Source of the DNA: Alistipes finegoldii DSM 17242
GTDB taxonomy: Bacteria; Bacteroidota; Bacteroidia; Bacteroidales; Rikenellaceae
DNA: 64,000 nucleotides
Assembly: GCF_000265365.1 (NCBI RefSeq)
Contig: NC_018011.1
Span: forward strand, 2,373,501-2,437,500
Reading direction: 5' to 3'
In this document: positions 16,933 through 25,861 of the stretch, piece after piece
How positions within the stretch are numbered: the stretch's first letter is position 1
How the letters are laid out: each line of letters opens with the position of its first letter
Program-made: the position numbers and the translations under genes
The notes under the pieces: model-generated
What the model was told of the DNA's origin: nothing
Databases searched by the model: none
The model's input: the letters and a program-made list of their open reading frames with translations, nothing else

Positions 16933-19041
16933 ATGTCTAAGAAAATCAATCCGGCAATCGCAGCCGCAGCAGAAACCATCGCACCGGAAGTAGCCCTTGT
17001 AGCAACTACCGCAATCGCGCCTTTTCAGGCCATTTCGATGAATCTCGACATCTCTCTGATCGACCCGTCGCCGCTCAATCCCCGAACGATCTTCTCCGAT
17101 GAAGGGATTCAGGAACTTTCCGACAGCATCCAAAAGTACGGATTGCAATCGGAGATTCTGGTCCGCCCCAAGAACGGGCGTTACGAGCTTATCTTCGGAG
17201 AACGCCGTCTTCGTGCCTCAAAGAAGGCAGGACTGACGACCATTCGGGCAAAGTGTGAAGATTTGTCCGACAGTGAAGCGAAGATTCGAGCTTTCATCGA
17301 AAATCTGCAGCGCGAAAACCTCACCCCCATTGAAGAGGGTGATGCCTTTGTGCGCCTGCTGGACGAACCCGACATGACTGTGAAGCGGCTTTGCGCCGAT
17401 CTGGGCAAAAGCGAAGGTTACGTGCGAACACGCATTAACCTTATGAAGCTGATCCCGGAGGTTGTCGAGCTGCTCAACAACAAAGAAATATCCCTCGAAA
17501 TCGCAAAGGAATTTGCGAACTACAGCAAGGATATTCAGCAGACCGTTTGCAAGGATCATTTCAAGGAAAACGGTTATTTCAGTTGGCGCGGCATCTCAGC
17601 CAAAGAATTCTCGGAACGGTTGTATTCAAGATATATGACCCAACTCGACAATTACAGCTTCGACAAGACAGAATGCAACACCTGCGAGTTTAATACCCTT
17701 CAGCAGAAGATGCTTTTCTCCTTCTGCTCAGACTGCGGCGGATGCCAGAAAACATCCTGCCTGCAGGCAAAGAATGAAGCGTATATGGTAAAGCGGAGTG
17801 TAGATCTGATTACCAACGATCCGCGCGTGCATCTGATGAAAACCACTACCAGCAACAAAGCCGTCGTAGACCAACTGACGGAGATGGGACACGATATTTC
17901 GGACCTTGAAAAGTCGGTTTACAATTACGACAACGGCCCGCGAATGCCGCAAAAGCCGGATGCCGAGGAATCAGGGGATGCCGATGACTACCAGTGTGCG
18001 TTGGAAGAGTACGAGAAAGATCTGGAGAGGTTCAAGGAAAGATGTACCGAGCTGGAATACAGCGTCACGGAAGGAAAGGTTCTCAAATATGCCGTTATCG
18101 AAGATACGGATGTTAAAATCTACTATGAGAAAGTCCGCGCAGAGACAACGACACAAAACGGTGTAACCGTTACCACCGTACCCGTGGTACCTGCAAAGGA
18201 CCTCAAGCAGAAAGATGAACGAAACCACGAGATTTGCATCACGCACATCACCAAAGAACTCAAAAAGGTCCTCCACTGCGAAAAGAAGGATTTCCCCAAG
18301 ACGGAAATTACACCCCGGGAACAGCAATTTTTCCATTACATTCTCCTGAGCAAAATTTCAGATAAGCACCGGGAAATACTGGGTCTGAAAACCGACTATT
18401 CGTCCAAGACAACCGAACGGATGAAATATGCCGCAAACCTCACAGACGAACAGAAAACGATGCTCATGCGTATGACGATCATGTCTTACTGCGACGACAT
18501 GTACGAGTACAACTGCAAACCCGATTCGGCGAACAGCGCGATCATCACCGAATTTTCCACCCTGCACTTCCCGGATCAGGCCAATCCTATCATTGACCGG
18601 TACAAAGGCATTTTCGAAAAACGCCATGTCAACCTGGTTAAGCGCATCGACGCTATCGAGAAACAAGCCGAGAACATGCGCATTCAATCGATGTTCGAAG
18701 CCGGGGCCCTCTGGAAAATGCCGGACGGCACTATTCTTAACATTCTGACCGGCGAAATCCTCGACGAAAACGTGGTTTTCCATGCCCTGCCGGATGCCGA
18801 AATCCCGGAGTATCCGATCGAAGAACAACCGGAGGGCGACTTCCCCGAACCGGACATTGAGGAACCCCAGACCGAGGATGAGCCCGAAGGAGAGTATCCG
18901 GATGACCCCTATGAGTTCATCCCCTTTGAGGACGCTGCCATGAAGACGGGCAAAGGCCAGAAGTCCAAGGCAAAATCCAAGGCGAAACCGAAGGCCAAGA
19001 CGATGCGTATTTCTCCCAAGAAAACCAAACTCGCAGCCTGA
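16933..19041 (+). CDS. Large ParB-family protein
   Basis: A 702-aa protein. The ParB/Srx N-terminal nuclease-like domain lies at about 40-130 (IDPSPLNPR, GLQSEILVRP, YELIFGERRLRASK, FIENLQRENLTPIEEG). A ParB HTH follows (LCADLGKSEGYVRTRINLMKLIPE). A long middle region has a Cys cluster (CNTCEF...CSDCGGCQKTSC). The C-terminus is acidic and ends in a Lys-rich tail (KSKAKSKAKPKAKT). This is much longer than segregation ParB (about 300 aa) and typical of accessory ParBs on conjugative elements. A PAPS-reductase-family gene lies 2.5 kb downstream, a pairing known from IbrB/IbrA-like loci. Stop TGA; its terminator is split by an IS. Confidence 0.85.
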   Translation: MSKKINPAIAAAAETIAPEVALVATTAIAPFQAISMNLDISLIDPSPLNPRTIFSDEGIQELSDSIQKYGLQSEILVRPKNGRYELIFGERRLRASKKAGLTTIRAKCEDLSDSEAKIRAFIENLQRENLTPIEEGDAFVRLLDEPDMTVKRLCADLGKSEGYVRTRINLMKLIPEVVELLNNKEISLEIAKEFANYSKDIQQTVCKDHFKENGYFSWRGISAKEFSERLYSRYMTQLDNYSFDKTECNTCEFNTLQQKMLFSFCSDCGGCQKTSCLQAKNEAYMVKRSVDLITNDPRVHLMKTTTSNKAVVDQLTEMGHDISDLEKSVYNYDNGPRMPQKPDAEESGDADDYQCALEEYEKDLERFKERCTELEYSVTEGKVLKYAVIEDTDVKIYYEKVRAETTTQNGVTVTTVPVVPAKDLKQKDERNHEICITHITKELKKVLHCEKKDFPKTEITPREQQFFHYILLSKISDKHREILGLKTDYSSKTTERMKYAANLTDEQKTMLMRMTIMSYCDDMYEYNCKPDSANSAIITEFSTLHFPDQANPIIDRYKGIFEKRHVNLVKRIDAIEKQAENMRIQSMFEAGALWKMPDGTILNILTGEILDENVVFHALPDAEIPEYPIEEQPEGDFPEPDIEEPQTEDEPEGEYPDDPYEFIPFEDAAMKTGKGQKSKAKSKAKPKAKTMRISPKKTKLAA

Positions 19042-19063
19042 TATACATCACACACTTATCGAA

Positions 19064-19076
19064 GGGGACGGATTAA
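19064..19076 (+). terminator. Left half of the parB terminator, split by an IS
   Basis: GGGGACGGATTAA at 19064-19076 and TAATCCGTCCCC at 20500-20511 together rebuild one perfect palindrome (GGGGACGGAT, TAA, TCCGTCCCC) followed by CTTTTTATTTTT. The IS150-like element sits in the loop, with TAA as its target duplication. Confidence 0.8.
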
Positions 19077-19094
19077 TGTACTGCACCCCAAAAG

Positions 19095-19643
19095 TTGGAC
19101 ACTTTTGGGGTGTTTTTTATGAAATATAATTATGAGATTCGTTTAAAGGCCGTAAAACTGGTACTCGAAGGCGGACTTTCGGTTAGGGAAGCCGGATGTC
19201 ACTTGGGCTGTGGCCGCTCGCAAGTTCACTTGTGGGTAACATTATTCGAGCGCCATGGCCTTGCCGGCCTTAAGCTGCGCCACGGTAGCTACAGTGCAGA
19301 ATTTAAGTTGTCAGTTTTGAAGCATATGCACCAAAATCATCTATCTTTGCTGGAGACAGCAGTGCATTTCGGCATTCCGGGCCCTTTTGTTATTCGTCAA
19401 TGGGAGCGGCTCTATCAAAACCAAGGTGCTGAAGGCCTGCGGCGTAAACCGCAAAGAAGGAGGCCGGCCATGAGTAAATCGAAGACTAAAAAAGTCAAAC
19501 TCAAAACGACTCCGCACGAAGAGTTGCTTAAGGAACTGGAGTATCTTCGTGCCGAGAATGCTTACTTAAAAAAATTGCAGGCCTTAGTCGAGGAGCGCAT
19601 TGTCCGCGAGAGCGGGAAAGAGCCCAAGCCATCGAAGGACTAA
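19095..19643 (+). CDS. IS150-type OrfA (double HTH)
   Basis: A 182-aa protein with two tandem homeodomain-like HTH segments (LRAV.. VREAGCHLGCGRSQVHLWV at about 22-45 and LLETAVHFGIPGPFVIRQW at about 82-100). A C-terminal leucine-zipper-like helix follows (ELLKELEYLRAENAYLKKL). The frame crosses seven A at 19568-19574 where -1 slippage would continue into OrfB. Its role is end recognition and multimerisation. Confidence 0.9.
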   Translation: MDTFGVFFMKYNYEIRLKAVKLVLEGGLSVREAGCHLGCGRSQVHLWVTLFERHGLAGLKLRHGSYSAEFKLSVLKHMHQNHLSLLETAVHFGIPGPFVIRQWERLYQNQGAEGLRRKPQRRRPAMSKSKTKKVKLKTTPHEELLKELEYLRAENAYLKKLQALVEERIVRESGKEPKPSKD

Positions 19644-19666
19644 GGCCGCAGTGCCGGCTTTCAGTA

Positions 19667-20461
19667 TTGCTCAAAGCCGCAGGGATGGCGCGAAGCACAT
19701 TTTATTATCACTTCAGAAAATCAAAACAACCCGATAAATATGCTCGCGAAAAAGAGAGTATTATAAGGTTATATCACGAACATAAGGGGCGTTATGGTTA
19801 TCGGCGCATTACCGTTGAAATGAATAAGATCGGATATGCGATAAATCACAAAACCGTACTTAAGCTGATGAATATTTGCGGGATAAAAAGTCAGGTCAGG
19901 CTCCGTAAATACTGTTCATACAAAGGACAGATCGGACGGATAGCGCCCAATCTTCTGCAACGCGACTTTGCAGCCGAAAAACCGAATCAGAAGTGGGTTA
20001 CTGACCTTACGGAATTTTCGGTTTGCGGCGTAAAGTTATATCTATCGCCGATTATGGACTTATATAACCGGGAGATTATTAGCTATAAAATAGCTGAACG
20101 CCCTAACTTTATGCAGATCATGAAGATGCTGGACGATGCGTTTGCCAGAATACCGGATTCTCCGGGTATTGTCTTGCATTCCGACCAGGGCTGGCAGTAT
20201 CAGATGAAGCAGTATCAGCTCCGTTTAAGACAGAAAGGTATTACACAGAGCATGTCGCGCAAGGGTAACTGTCTGGATAACGCTGCTATGGAAAGTTTCT
20301 TTGGATTATTGAAGTCCGAATTATTATATTTGCAAAAATTCTCATCCATAGACCATTTCCGAAAAGAATTGGAAGAATATATCGACTACTACAATAACAA
20401 GCGGATAAAGAAATACTTAAACAACATGAGCCCGGTACAATACCGAACTCATGCCATCTAA
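19667..20461 (+). CDS. IS150-type OrfB transposase (DDE)
   Basis: A 264-aa open frame counted from TTG 19667, but the same frame is open back to the A7 slip site, so the natural product is probably the OrfAB fusion. HTH_21 lies at about 35-70 (HEHKGRYGYRRI). The rve core has D in WVTDLTEF, D in LHSDQGWQY and E in AAMESFFG. The C-terminal YNNKRIKKYL.NMSP block is typical of the group. Confidence 0.92.
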   Translation: MLKAAGMARSTFYYHFRKSKQPDKYAREKESIIRLYHEHKGRYGYRRITVEMNKIGYAINHKTVLKLMNICGIKSQVRLRKYCSYKGQIGRIAPNLLQRDFAAEKPNQKWVTDLTEFSVCGVKLYLSPIMDLYNREIISYKIAERPNFMQIMKMLDDAFARIPDSPGIVLHSDQGWQYQMKQYQLRLRQKGITQSMSRKGNCLDNAAMESFFGLLKSELLYLQKFSSIDHFRKELEEYIDYYNNKRIKKYLNNMSPVQYRTHAI

Positions 20462-20564
20462 ACAAATACTAATCCGTCCAATATTTGGGGTGCACTTCAT
20501 AATCCGTCCCCTTTTTATTTTTTATGTACGGGAAACACAGACCCGCCGTACACGGGCAATCCTA

Positions 20565-20852
20565 ATGAATAAACACACAAACCCTCGTGCAGCGCTATTT
20601 GCACAACGTGTCCGGGGATCACTCGAATGCTACCGGAGCCTGCATCTGGTAACATACGATTACGGCTCATCGCCGTCATTGGCCTATTGGATCGGAAAGC
20701 AGAAAAGGGCTGCCGAAAATCTACACTTTCTATCCAATGGTATACGATTGAAGTACATCGCTGAGCTTAGGCAAAAAACCTCCATTCTCTACCGTGCGAA
20801 GTACCGGTTACAAAGGCAACTGCAGCGAGTTGCCGGCAGTGTGATGGCGTAA
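20565..20852 (+). CDS. Hypothetical protein (95 aa)
   Basis: Not recognised. Small, very basic (many Arg and Lys), with no membrane segment. The longer frame from 20451 begins inside the IS, so the first ATG outside it (20565) is used. It lies just after the split parB terminator; the IS insertion may have altered its transcription. Confidence 0.5.
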   Translation: MNKHTNPRAALFAQRVRGSLECYRSLHLVTYDYGSSPSLAYWIGKQKRAAENLHFLSNGIRLKYIAELRQKTSILYRAKYRLQRQLQRVAGSVMA

Positions 20853-20911
20853 ATCATCCATCAGATTCACTGATCCTGACATTCAATTTTGAATTAAAAT
20901 CTGAAATCAAT

Positions 20912-21526
20912 ATGACAAAAATCGGAAAGACCATGATTACGGTCAAAGGCGAAATCCATCCGGTAGAGATACATTATAACCGGGAACGAAAATTCTTTTA
21001 CCGGGGTGTGCCCGATGAAGTTATCGCACTCTCGTCGTTCAGAAACCGAGACTATGCCAGTGAGAAAGAACTTACCCAAGCCCTGAGCATCGCACTGGAA
21101 CAGTACCATGAGAAAATCAAAGTCCAACGCAAGATGATCCTCTATACTCTCTTTGGATCTTCCGCTCTGATCCGGGAACGAATCGAACAGGGCATGTACG
21201 GCGGGCAAAAAGAAGGTGTGAGTTCAAAGTTCGAGACTTTAATGTATGCACAATATCTGTTCGGATTTAATTTCGACATATTATTGGAAGTAAGCGAACA
21301 AAGAGTCGAATATTACTATATGAAGGAAGATGGCACAGCCGGACGTCGCATGTCACGACCTTTTAATAGCCAGATGTGCCTCATTGAATGGACTCCCCAA
21401 CGAGAGCAGTTTTTCCGGGATATGGCCTCCCAACTACAAAAACTCATCTGCTCGGTTTCTGAATTCTTCGACAAGCCGGACATGCTGGAACTGATTGACA
21501 ACGAGATCGTGCGGTTATTGAAGTAA
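20912..21526 (+). CDS. Hypothetical protein (204 aa)
   Basis: Not recognised. Soluble, mixed alpha/beta, with an internal DNA- or protein-binding-like helical region (about 85-130). The Tyr-rich segment QRVEYYYMKEDGTAGRR lies near 137. It is part of the accessory cluster between parB and the PAPS-reductase-like gene. The start at 20912 (MTKIGKTM) is preceded by an AT-rich leader; a second Met at codon 8 is possible. Confidence 0.6.
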   Translation: MTKIGKTMITVKGEIHPVEIHYNRERKFFYRGVPDEVIALSSFRNRDYASEKELTQALSIALEQYHEKIKVQRKMILYTLFGSSALIRERIEQGMYGGQKEGVSSKFETLMYAQYLFGFNFDILLEVSEQRVEYYYMKEDGTAGRRMSRPFNSQMCLIEWTPQREQFFRDMASQLQKLICSVSEFFDKPDMLELIDNEIVRLLK

Positions 21527-21586
21527 TAATAGCCGGACCCAACCTCTCCGGTTGGGCTTGTTTCCACACCCAATACATGATCGACC

Positions 21587-22555
21587 ATGCAGACTGACAT
21601 TCTCTCATACGATAAATACTTGGTTCAGTTCAGCGGCGGAAAAGACAGTTCCGCCGTTTTTCTTTACTTGCTCGAAGAAGGGGTTTCGCTTAACAAAATC
21701 GAACTTTGGCACCAAGACATCGACGGCTGCGGGGTGGCTTTCTTCGACTGGAAAATAACCCGCAATTACTGTCGCTGTTTTGCCCATGCTTTCGGAGTGC
21801 CTCTCTATTTGCAATGGAAAGAAGGCGGATTCCAACGGGAACTCTTGCGCAAGAATGCACGCACGGCCCCAACCTGCTTCGAACTTACGGATGGTACGGT
21901 GGCCTGCAGCGGTGGGAAACGCGGTAATCCCGGAACCCGGATGAAATTCCCGCAGCTCTCAGGCAGCCTCAGAACCCGATGGTGCAGCGCCTACCTGAAA
22001 ATCGACGTTTGCACGGCCGCAATCGTAAATCAAAGCCGGTTCAAGGGGTGCCGCACACTGGTACTCTCCGGGGAACGGGGTGAGGAATCTCCCCAGCGTG
22101 CCCGATATGCAATATGGGAACGGGACCCCTCCGATCTGAGAGAAAGCCTGAAAAATGCTCGCCTTGTAGACCGCCACCGGCCCATCCGGGATTGGCCGGA
22201 AAAAAAGGTTTGGGCAATACTGGAGAAATACCGCATTCGCGTACACCCATGCTACTACATGGGCTGGTCCCGGTGCAGTTGCCTGTTTTGCATATTCGGG
22301 AATGCCGACCAGTATGCCAGTGCTGCGTGCATAGAACCTTTGCGTATGCAGCAGCTTATCGACCTTGAACAGGTCCTCGGATGTACTGTGAAACGTAACA
22401 AAACACTCCTCGATTTATGTAAAACCGGGAGACCTTATGCAGCCATTGATGAACAGCTCCGGGTACTTTCTTCGCAGGAGTATTATGACCTCCCGGTTAT
22501 CATGCCATCGCGCGAGAAATGGATATTACCGGCCGGGGCTTTCGCCAAAAAGTAA
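21587..22555 (+). CDS. PAPS reductase / adenine nucleotide alpha-hydrolase family protein
   Basis: A 322-aa protein. The PP-loop is FSGGKDSSA at residues 10-18, and a WHQDIDG strand follows. A Cys-rich C-terminal part (WCSAYLK, SRCSCLFCIFG) could bind a metal or Fe-S cluster. It lacks the ECGLH tail of true sulfate-assimilating PAPS reductases. Family members on mobile elements (IbrA-like, DndC-like) act with ParB-like or DNA-modifying partners rather than in sulfur assimilation. The large ParB 2.5 kb upstream fits that pattern. The substrate is unknown. Confidence 0.8.
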   Translation: MQTDILSYDKYLVQFSGGKDSSAVFLYLLEEGVSLNKIELWHQDIDGCGVAFFDWKITRNYCRCFAHAFGVPLYLQWKEGGFQRELLRKNARTAPTCFELTDGTVACSGGKRGNPGTRMKFPQLSGSLRTRWCSAYLKIDVCTAAIVNQSRFKGCRTLVLSGERGEESPQRARYAIWERDPSDLRESLKNARLVDRHRPIRDWPEKKVWAILEKYRIRVHPCYYMGWSRCSCLFCIFGNADQYASAACIEPLRMQQLIDLEQVLGCTVKRNKTLLDLCKTGRPYAAIDEQLRVLSSQEYYDLPVIMPSREKWILPAGAFAKK

Positions 22556-22577
22556 ATCGACGCAAAAAATTAATCAC

Positions 22578-23096
22578 ATGACAAGAACAGAATACTTACA
22601 ACGCCCCTTAATCAAAGACGTTGTTTATGAAATCACCCCTGACAAAATCCGGGTATCAAACACCAACACCGTGTTTGTTGAAGCTCGAAACTGCCGACGG
22701 CTAACCCTGCAGGAGGTACGGCAGCATTTTCGGGAACTGCAGCAAGCTGCCAAAACATCTGGGAAAGTACGTTTGAAAGGCGTTACCAGATTTATGCCTG
22801 CGATCCGCGACCTTTATCCGAAATACTGCGCTGCCTGCGACAATATTGAAGGTCGCTTTAAAGAGCTGGCCGAACTCGTCCGTCGTATGCAGAAAGATGG
22901 AATTCATCAAGGGTATATATACGATGAACTTTTCGATGCCATCATCGAAAAACGGAGCGAAATCACACGGTGTAAATACTGTGACAATGACTATTATTCC
23001 CAATTTCTATATTATGATAAGCGAGTCTGTGATGCACTTCAGGACAGGCCGTGGGAGAATGAAGAATTTGCAGACTGCAATATAGTCGTTGCCTAA
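22578..23096 (+). CDS. Hypothetical protein (172 aa)
   Basis: Not recognised. Contains Cys pairs that could form a zinc site (KYCAACDN at about 85 and RCKYCDND at about 142). It starts 22 bp after the PAPS-reductase-like gene; the ATG at 22578 is preferred to the overlapping longer frame from 22437. Likely the same operon. Confidence 0.6.
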   Translation: MTRTEYLQRPLIKDVVYEITPDKIRVSNTNTVFVEARNCRRLTLQEVRQHFRELQQAAKTSGKVRLKGVTRFMPAIRDLYPKYCAACDNIEGRFKELAELVRRMQKDGIHQGYIYDELFDAIIEKRSEITRCKYCDNDYYSQFLYYDKRVCDALQDRPWENEEFADCNIVVA

Positions 23097-23149
23097 ACTG
23101 CAAAACATTTACTCAGAACAAAAGTATAATATCATTAAAATCCACCTCC

Positions 23150-23539
23150 ATGAAATCCATGGAAAATAAAACTTTAGAAGAGTTAGATAACTTGGAAAAC
23201 GACTACATCGCCCGGCATTGGGACACGCGCGGTCGGCACGAATCGGATATGGAACTCAACGACATCGCCCGTGCGAAAATTGCGGCAGTAAAACGAGATC
23301 ATGGAATCTGCTTTTTAGCCAAATTTAACCCCGCCAATACCGAATCTATCTTCGTGCCCTATGATGGCAGACTGATTTATAACTTCGAATACGACATCGC
23401 CGTACCCGTGGAAGATGAAGAACTGAGGCGTCTTTTAATTTTGTTGAATGATCGGCAAGCCCAGAACTATTCATCCATCATGGAACGAATATTTAACAGG
23501 GCCAGCGAAATCGGAGGTGTAGTGCTTATGTGGGTATAG
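23150..23539 (+). CDS. Hypothetical protein (129 aa)
   Basis: Not recognised. Soluble and acidic (LEELDNLENDYIARHWDTRGRHESD cut by charged residues), with an alternative start at 23159. The last 10 bp overlap the next frame. It belongs to the accessory cluster with the two genes before it. Confidence 0.55.
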   Translation: MKSMENKTLEELDNLENDYIARHWDTRGRHESDMELNDIARAKIAAVKRDHGICFLAKFNPANTESIFVPYDGRLIYNFEYDIAVPVEDEELRRLLILLNDRQAQNYSSIMERIFNRASEIGGVVLMWV

Positions 23540-24006
23540 CTAAATCATCATTCTACAAACTCATGGAAAAACAATCCTCTGCCCGGAAACGCCGGGCATC
23601 CGCTCTCTGCAGCCAGCAACATCATCCTCGGGATGATCCTTCGCACCATAATCCGACCATGAATCATATACAGAGAATTCAAAGTCCTTTTCCCGGGCTA
23701 TGGCCCGACGGGAAGCTGAGATGTATCGATTCAGCCACAACCAGAAAGACTGGTGTCGAAATTCGTGGTATCCTTGATATTCTGGTGGACCTGAACATCA
23801 CAGGACTCTACACGGCATTCTTTCATTTCCATGCACACGTTGGAGAACTCGAAATCATTATTTTCCAAGGCCGCTGGAGTATTTTCAAAAGTCCTGTGTG
23901 GCAAGTTCAGATAGATTGCCGGGAGTATCCTTTGATTAATATTAATACCGGTCAGCCGTTTTATGTCCCAGCTTTCCTTGAAATGCTTATTCTATGGGTC
24001 CAGTGA
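23530..24006 (+). CDS. Doubtful hypothetical protein (158 aa)
   Basis: An open frame overlapping the previous gene by 10 bp. The N-terminal 50 residues (many His, Arg, Ser) do not look like a folded protein. The part from about residue 45 (MNHIQRIQSPFPG onward) does, so a later start at 23659 is possible. No family recognised. Confidence 0.3.
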   Translation: MGIAKSSFYKLMEKQSSARKRRASALCSQQHHPRDDPSHHNPTMNHIQRIQSPFPGLWPDGKLRCIDSATTRKTGVEIRGILDILVDLNITGLYTAFFHFHAHVGELEIIIFQGRWSIFKSPVWQVQIDCREYPLININTGQPFYVPAFLEMLILWVQ

Positions 24007-24042
24007 CAATTTCCCGAATAGATTTAATCGAATCGAAGATAA

Positions 24043-24585
24043 TCATGCATATATCTCATCTAACTCATGCTTAATCTCGCAGAGCGCAAGATGCAAATGA
24101 TTGGCAACCGTTTTATGCGATATATTCAATCTATGAGCTATCTCGTGGTAATTGAGCCCATCGCGCCTGCTCATCAGAAAAACATTATACCTCTGCCGAG
24201 GCATTTTACGAACCAGCATGCGAACATGACTTTCAATTTCGGAAGCAAAGTAATATGCCTCGATCTGTGATATTCTTGGCTCAGGCTTGAGATGTGATCG
24301 GTAATTACGCTCCACGGCATACCCCCTGAGATAATCGAATGCGGCATTTTTTCCGATATGGTATATATATGCCCGGAATGAATTTATTGCCTTCATCTGT
24401 TTCCGAAGAATCCAAATCTTTATGAAGATGTCTTGCACGATGTCCTCTGCAGCAACATCCGATTTAATAATAAATGCAATATATTTTTTGAGTCCCGGCT
24501 GGTATCTCGTAAACAAAATTCGGAACGCTTCGTGATCTCCGGACGATAACCGGATTAATCTTTCTTTGTCGTCATCATACTCCAT
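24043..24585 (-). CDS. ECF-type RNA polymerase sigma factor
   Basis: A 180-aa protein. Region 2 is at about 20-90 (FRILFTRYQPGLKKYI, AAEDIVQDIFIKIW, FRAYIYHIGKNAAFDYLR) and region 4 at about 125-175 (MPRQRYNVFLMSRRDGLNYHEIA, ISHKTVANHLHLAL). The start is set at 24585 because the upstream extension to 24645 overlaps a terminator hairpin. Bacteroidetes ECF factors usually pair with a FecR-like anti-sigma factor; none is next to it. Its target could be cargo such as the TonB-receptor cluster, which is a guess. Confidence 0.88.
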   Translation of the reverse strand: MEYDDDKERLIRLSSGDHEAFRILFTRYQPGLKKYIAFIIKSDVAAEDIVQDIFIKIWILRKQMKAINSFRAYIYHIGKNAAFDYLRGYAVERNYRSHLKPEPRISQIEAYYFASEIESHVRMLVRKMPRQRYNVFLMSRRDGLNYHEIAHRLNISHKTVANHLHLALCEIKHELDEIYA

Positions 24586-24624
24586 GTAACACCCACAAAT
24601 TAGTAATATAATCAGACAAAAAGG

Positions 24625-24655
24625 CTTCCATTCTCTGATGTACAAAGAATGGAAG
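24625..24655. terminator. Bidirectional terminator
   Basis: A perfect 10-bp stem CTTCCATTCT / AGAATGGAAG with an 11-nt loop. T-rich on the plus side (TCTTTTTG) and on the minus side (CCTTTTTG). It lies just upstream of the sigma factor. Confidence 0.75.
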
Positions 24656-24961
24656 TCTTTTTGCCTCTTGAATGATAAATTACATCACCTCGTCATAAGA
24701 TGTCCTAACGTAGACTTAGACGAATATTTGGGGATTATTTCAGTTTGAGTATTTTTTACTCACCGACACAAATCCTGATCATTTCGTGTATCTATATTTT
24801 CCAGAATGCTGTAATTGACTCCCAATAAAACAAAAATACATTTATTTACCGGATTATTGTACCCGATGCCGATTGCATAACGTTTTTATTTTAAACACAA
24901 TTTTGATCTGCGTTGACTTGCTTATCATGCGAATCAACCAATTCGGGAAATATATGCTATA

Positions 24962-25594
24962 TCAACGGTTATCGAAGTGTTTATAAACTCCGCAAAGGTC
25001 CCATATTGCCCGAATCTCATCACACTGTATCTCAACCTTTACGGAATCTGAATTAATATCGTGGAGACATAGACAATCTGATGCAGAGCCTTCACCGACA
25101 ATACACAACAAACGAATCCGGGACGAAATAACATAGTAAATCCTGCCGAAAATAATTGAATCTACAGTGATTTGCCGAAGAAACAGGATCGTGTGTTGGA
25201 GATATTTCTCAGACATTGTATCGTTGCCCTCAAAATATGCTGCGACTTGTGCCCCGTTTGCTACCATCTCGGAAATGACCAGCTCTCTTTCAGGTCTTTT
25301 TTTCATTGGACAGTCTATCGACCAAACCGAATTATAATACGGAACACGCATTACACCGGGAATGCCATCCACGTCATCGATGCCAAACATCAGCCATGGA
25401 ATCGAGTATTCCGGAAACTTCTGATTAATTCTCCGGGCGACATCGATGCTTATCTTGTTGTTACCCCGCTTTATCTGATAGAGATTTTCCCCGCGCAACA
25501 GACCGATATGTTTTGCTAAATAATTAGTTGACATATTGACATCCTTCAGCACCGTTTCAATCCGCCGCCAACAATCATTGTTCTGTTTTGCCAT
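24962..25594 (-). CDS. HTH repressor with S24-like C-terminal domain
   Basis: A 210-aa protein. An XRE-type HTH lies at about 10-65 (TNYLAKHIGLLRGENLYQIKRG, then SIPWLMFGI, the usual end of this HTH in Bacteroidetes). The C-terminal 100 residues resemble a LexA/CI-type fold (GRIYYVISSRIRLLCIVGEG), but no clear Ser/Lys dyad is seen, so self-cleavage is doubtful. It probably regulates the element's accessory genes. An inverted repeat 160 bp upstream (25754-25771) is a candidate operator. Confidence 0.7.
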   Translation of the reverse strand: MAKQNNDCWRRIETVLKDVNMSTNYLAKHIGLLRGENLYQIKRGNNKISIDVARRINQKFPEYSIPWLMFGIDDVDGIPGVMRVPYYNSVWSIDCPMKKRPERELVISEMVANGAQVAAYFEGNDTMSEKYLQHTILFLRQITVDSIIFGRIYYVISSRIRLLCIVGEGSASDCLCLHDINSDSVKVEIQCDEIRAIWDLCGVYKHFDNR

Positions 25595-25753
25595 TTATGG
25601 TGTAATTTTCCGAATTTTAATTCCGTACAGCAGATTGCTCCAATTTCCGGATACAAATTAAGTAGAGGATTCAGATAACATATAATGCAGAGCAAGCTGC
25701 TTATAGCTATAGTAATAGAACGGTTATAAGATAGCTAAAAGTTTTGATTATTG

Positions 25754-25771
25754 ATACGGTCAAAACCGTAT
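25754..25771. promoter_or_regulatory. Inverted repeat, candidate operator
   Basis: ATACGGT, a 4-nt spacer (CAAA), then ACCGTAT: a perfect 7-bp palindrome upstream of the S24-like repressor gene, in the 730-bp gene-poor stretch 25595-26320. Confidence 0.4.
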
Positions 25772-25861
25772 GCAGACGATTAATGGTAGCATTTTTGCAG
25801 GTTTTAAGTTATGCGATCCTGCCATAAAAAAAGTGAGCGGGGCCCTTGCAATCAGCGAGGT

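Larger units (their letters stand above)
19077..20499 (+). mobile_element. IS3 family, IS150-group insertion sequence (1423 bp)
   Basis: The ends are imperfect inverted repeats (left TGTACTGCACCCCAAAAG, right complement TGAAGTGCACCCCAAATA). A 3-bp duplication TAA lies at 19074-19076 and 20500-20502. It encodes OrfA and OrfB in -1 relation with an A7 slip site at 19568-19574. It looks intact. Confidence 0.92.
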
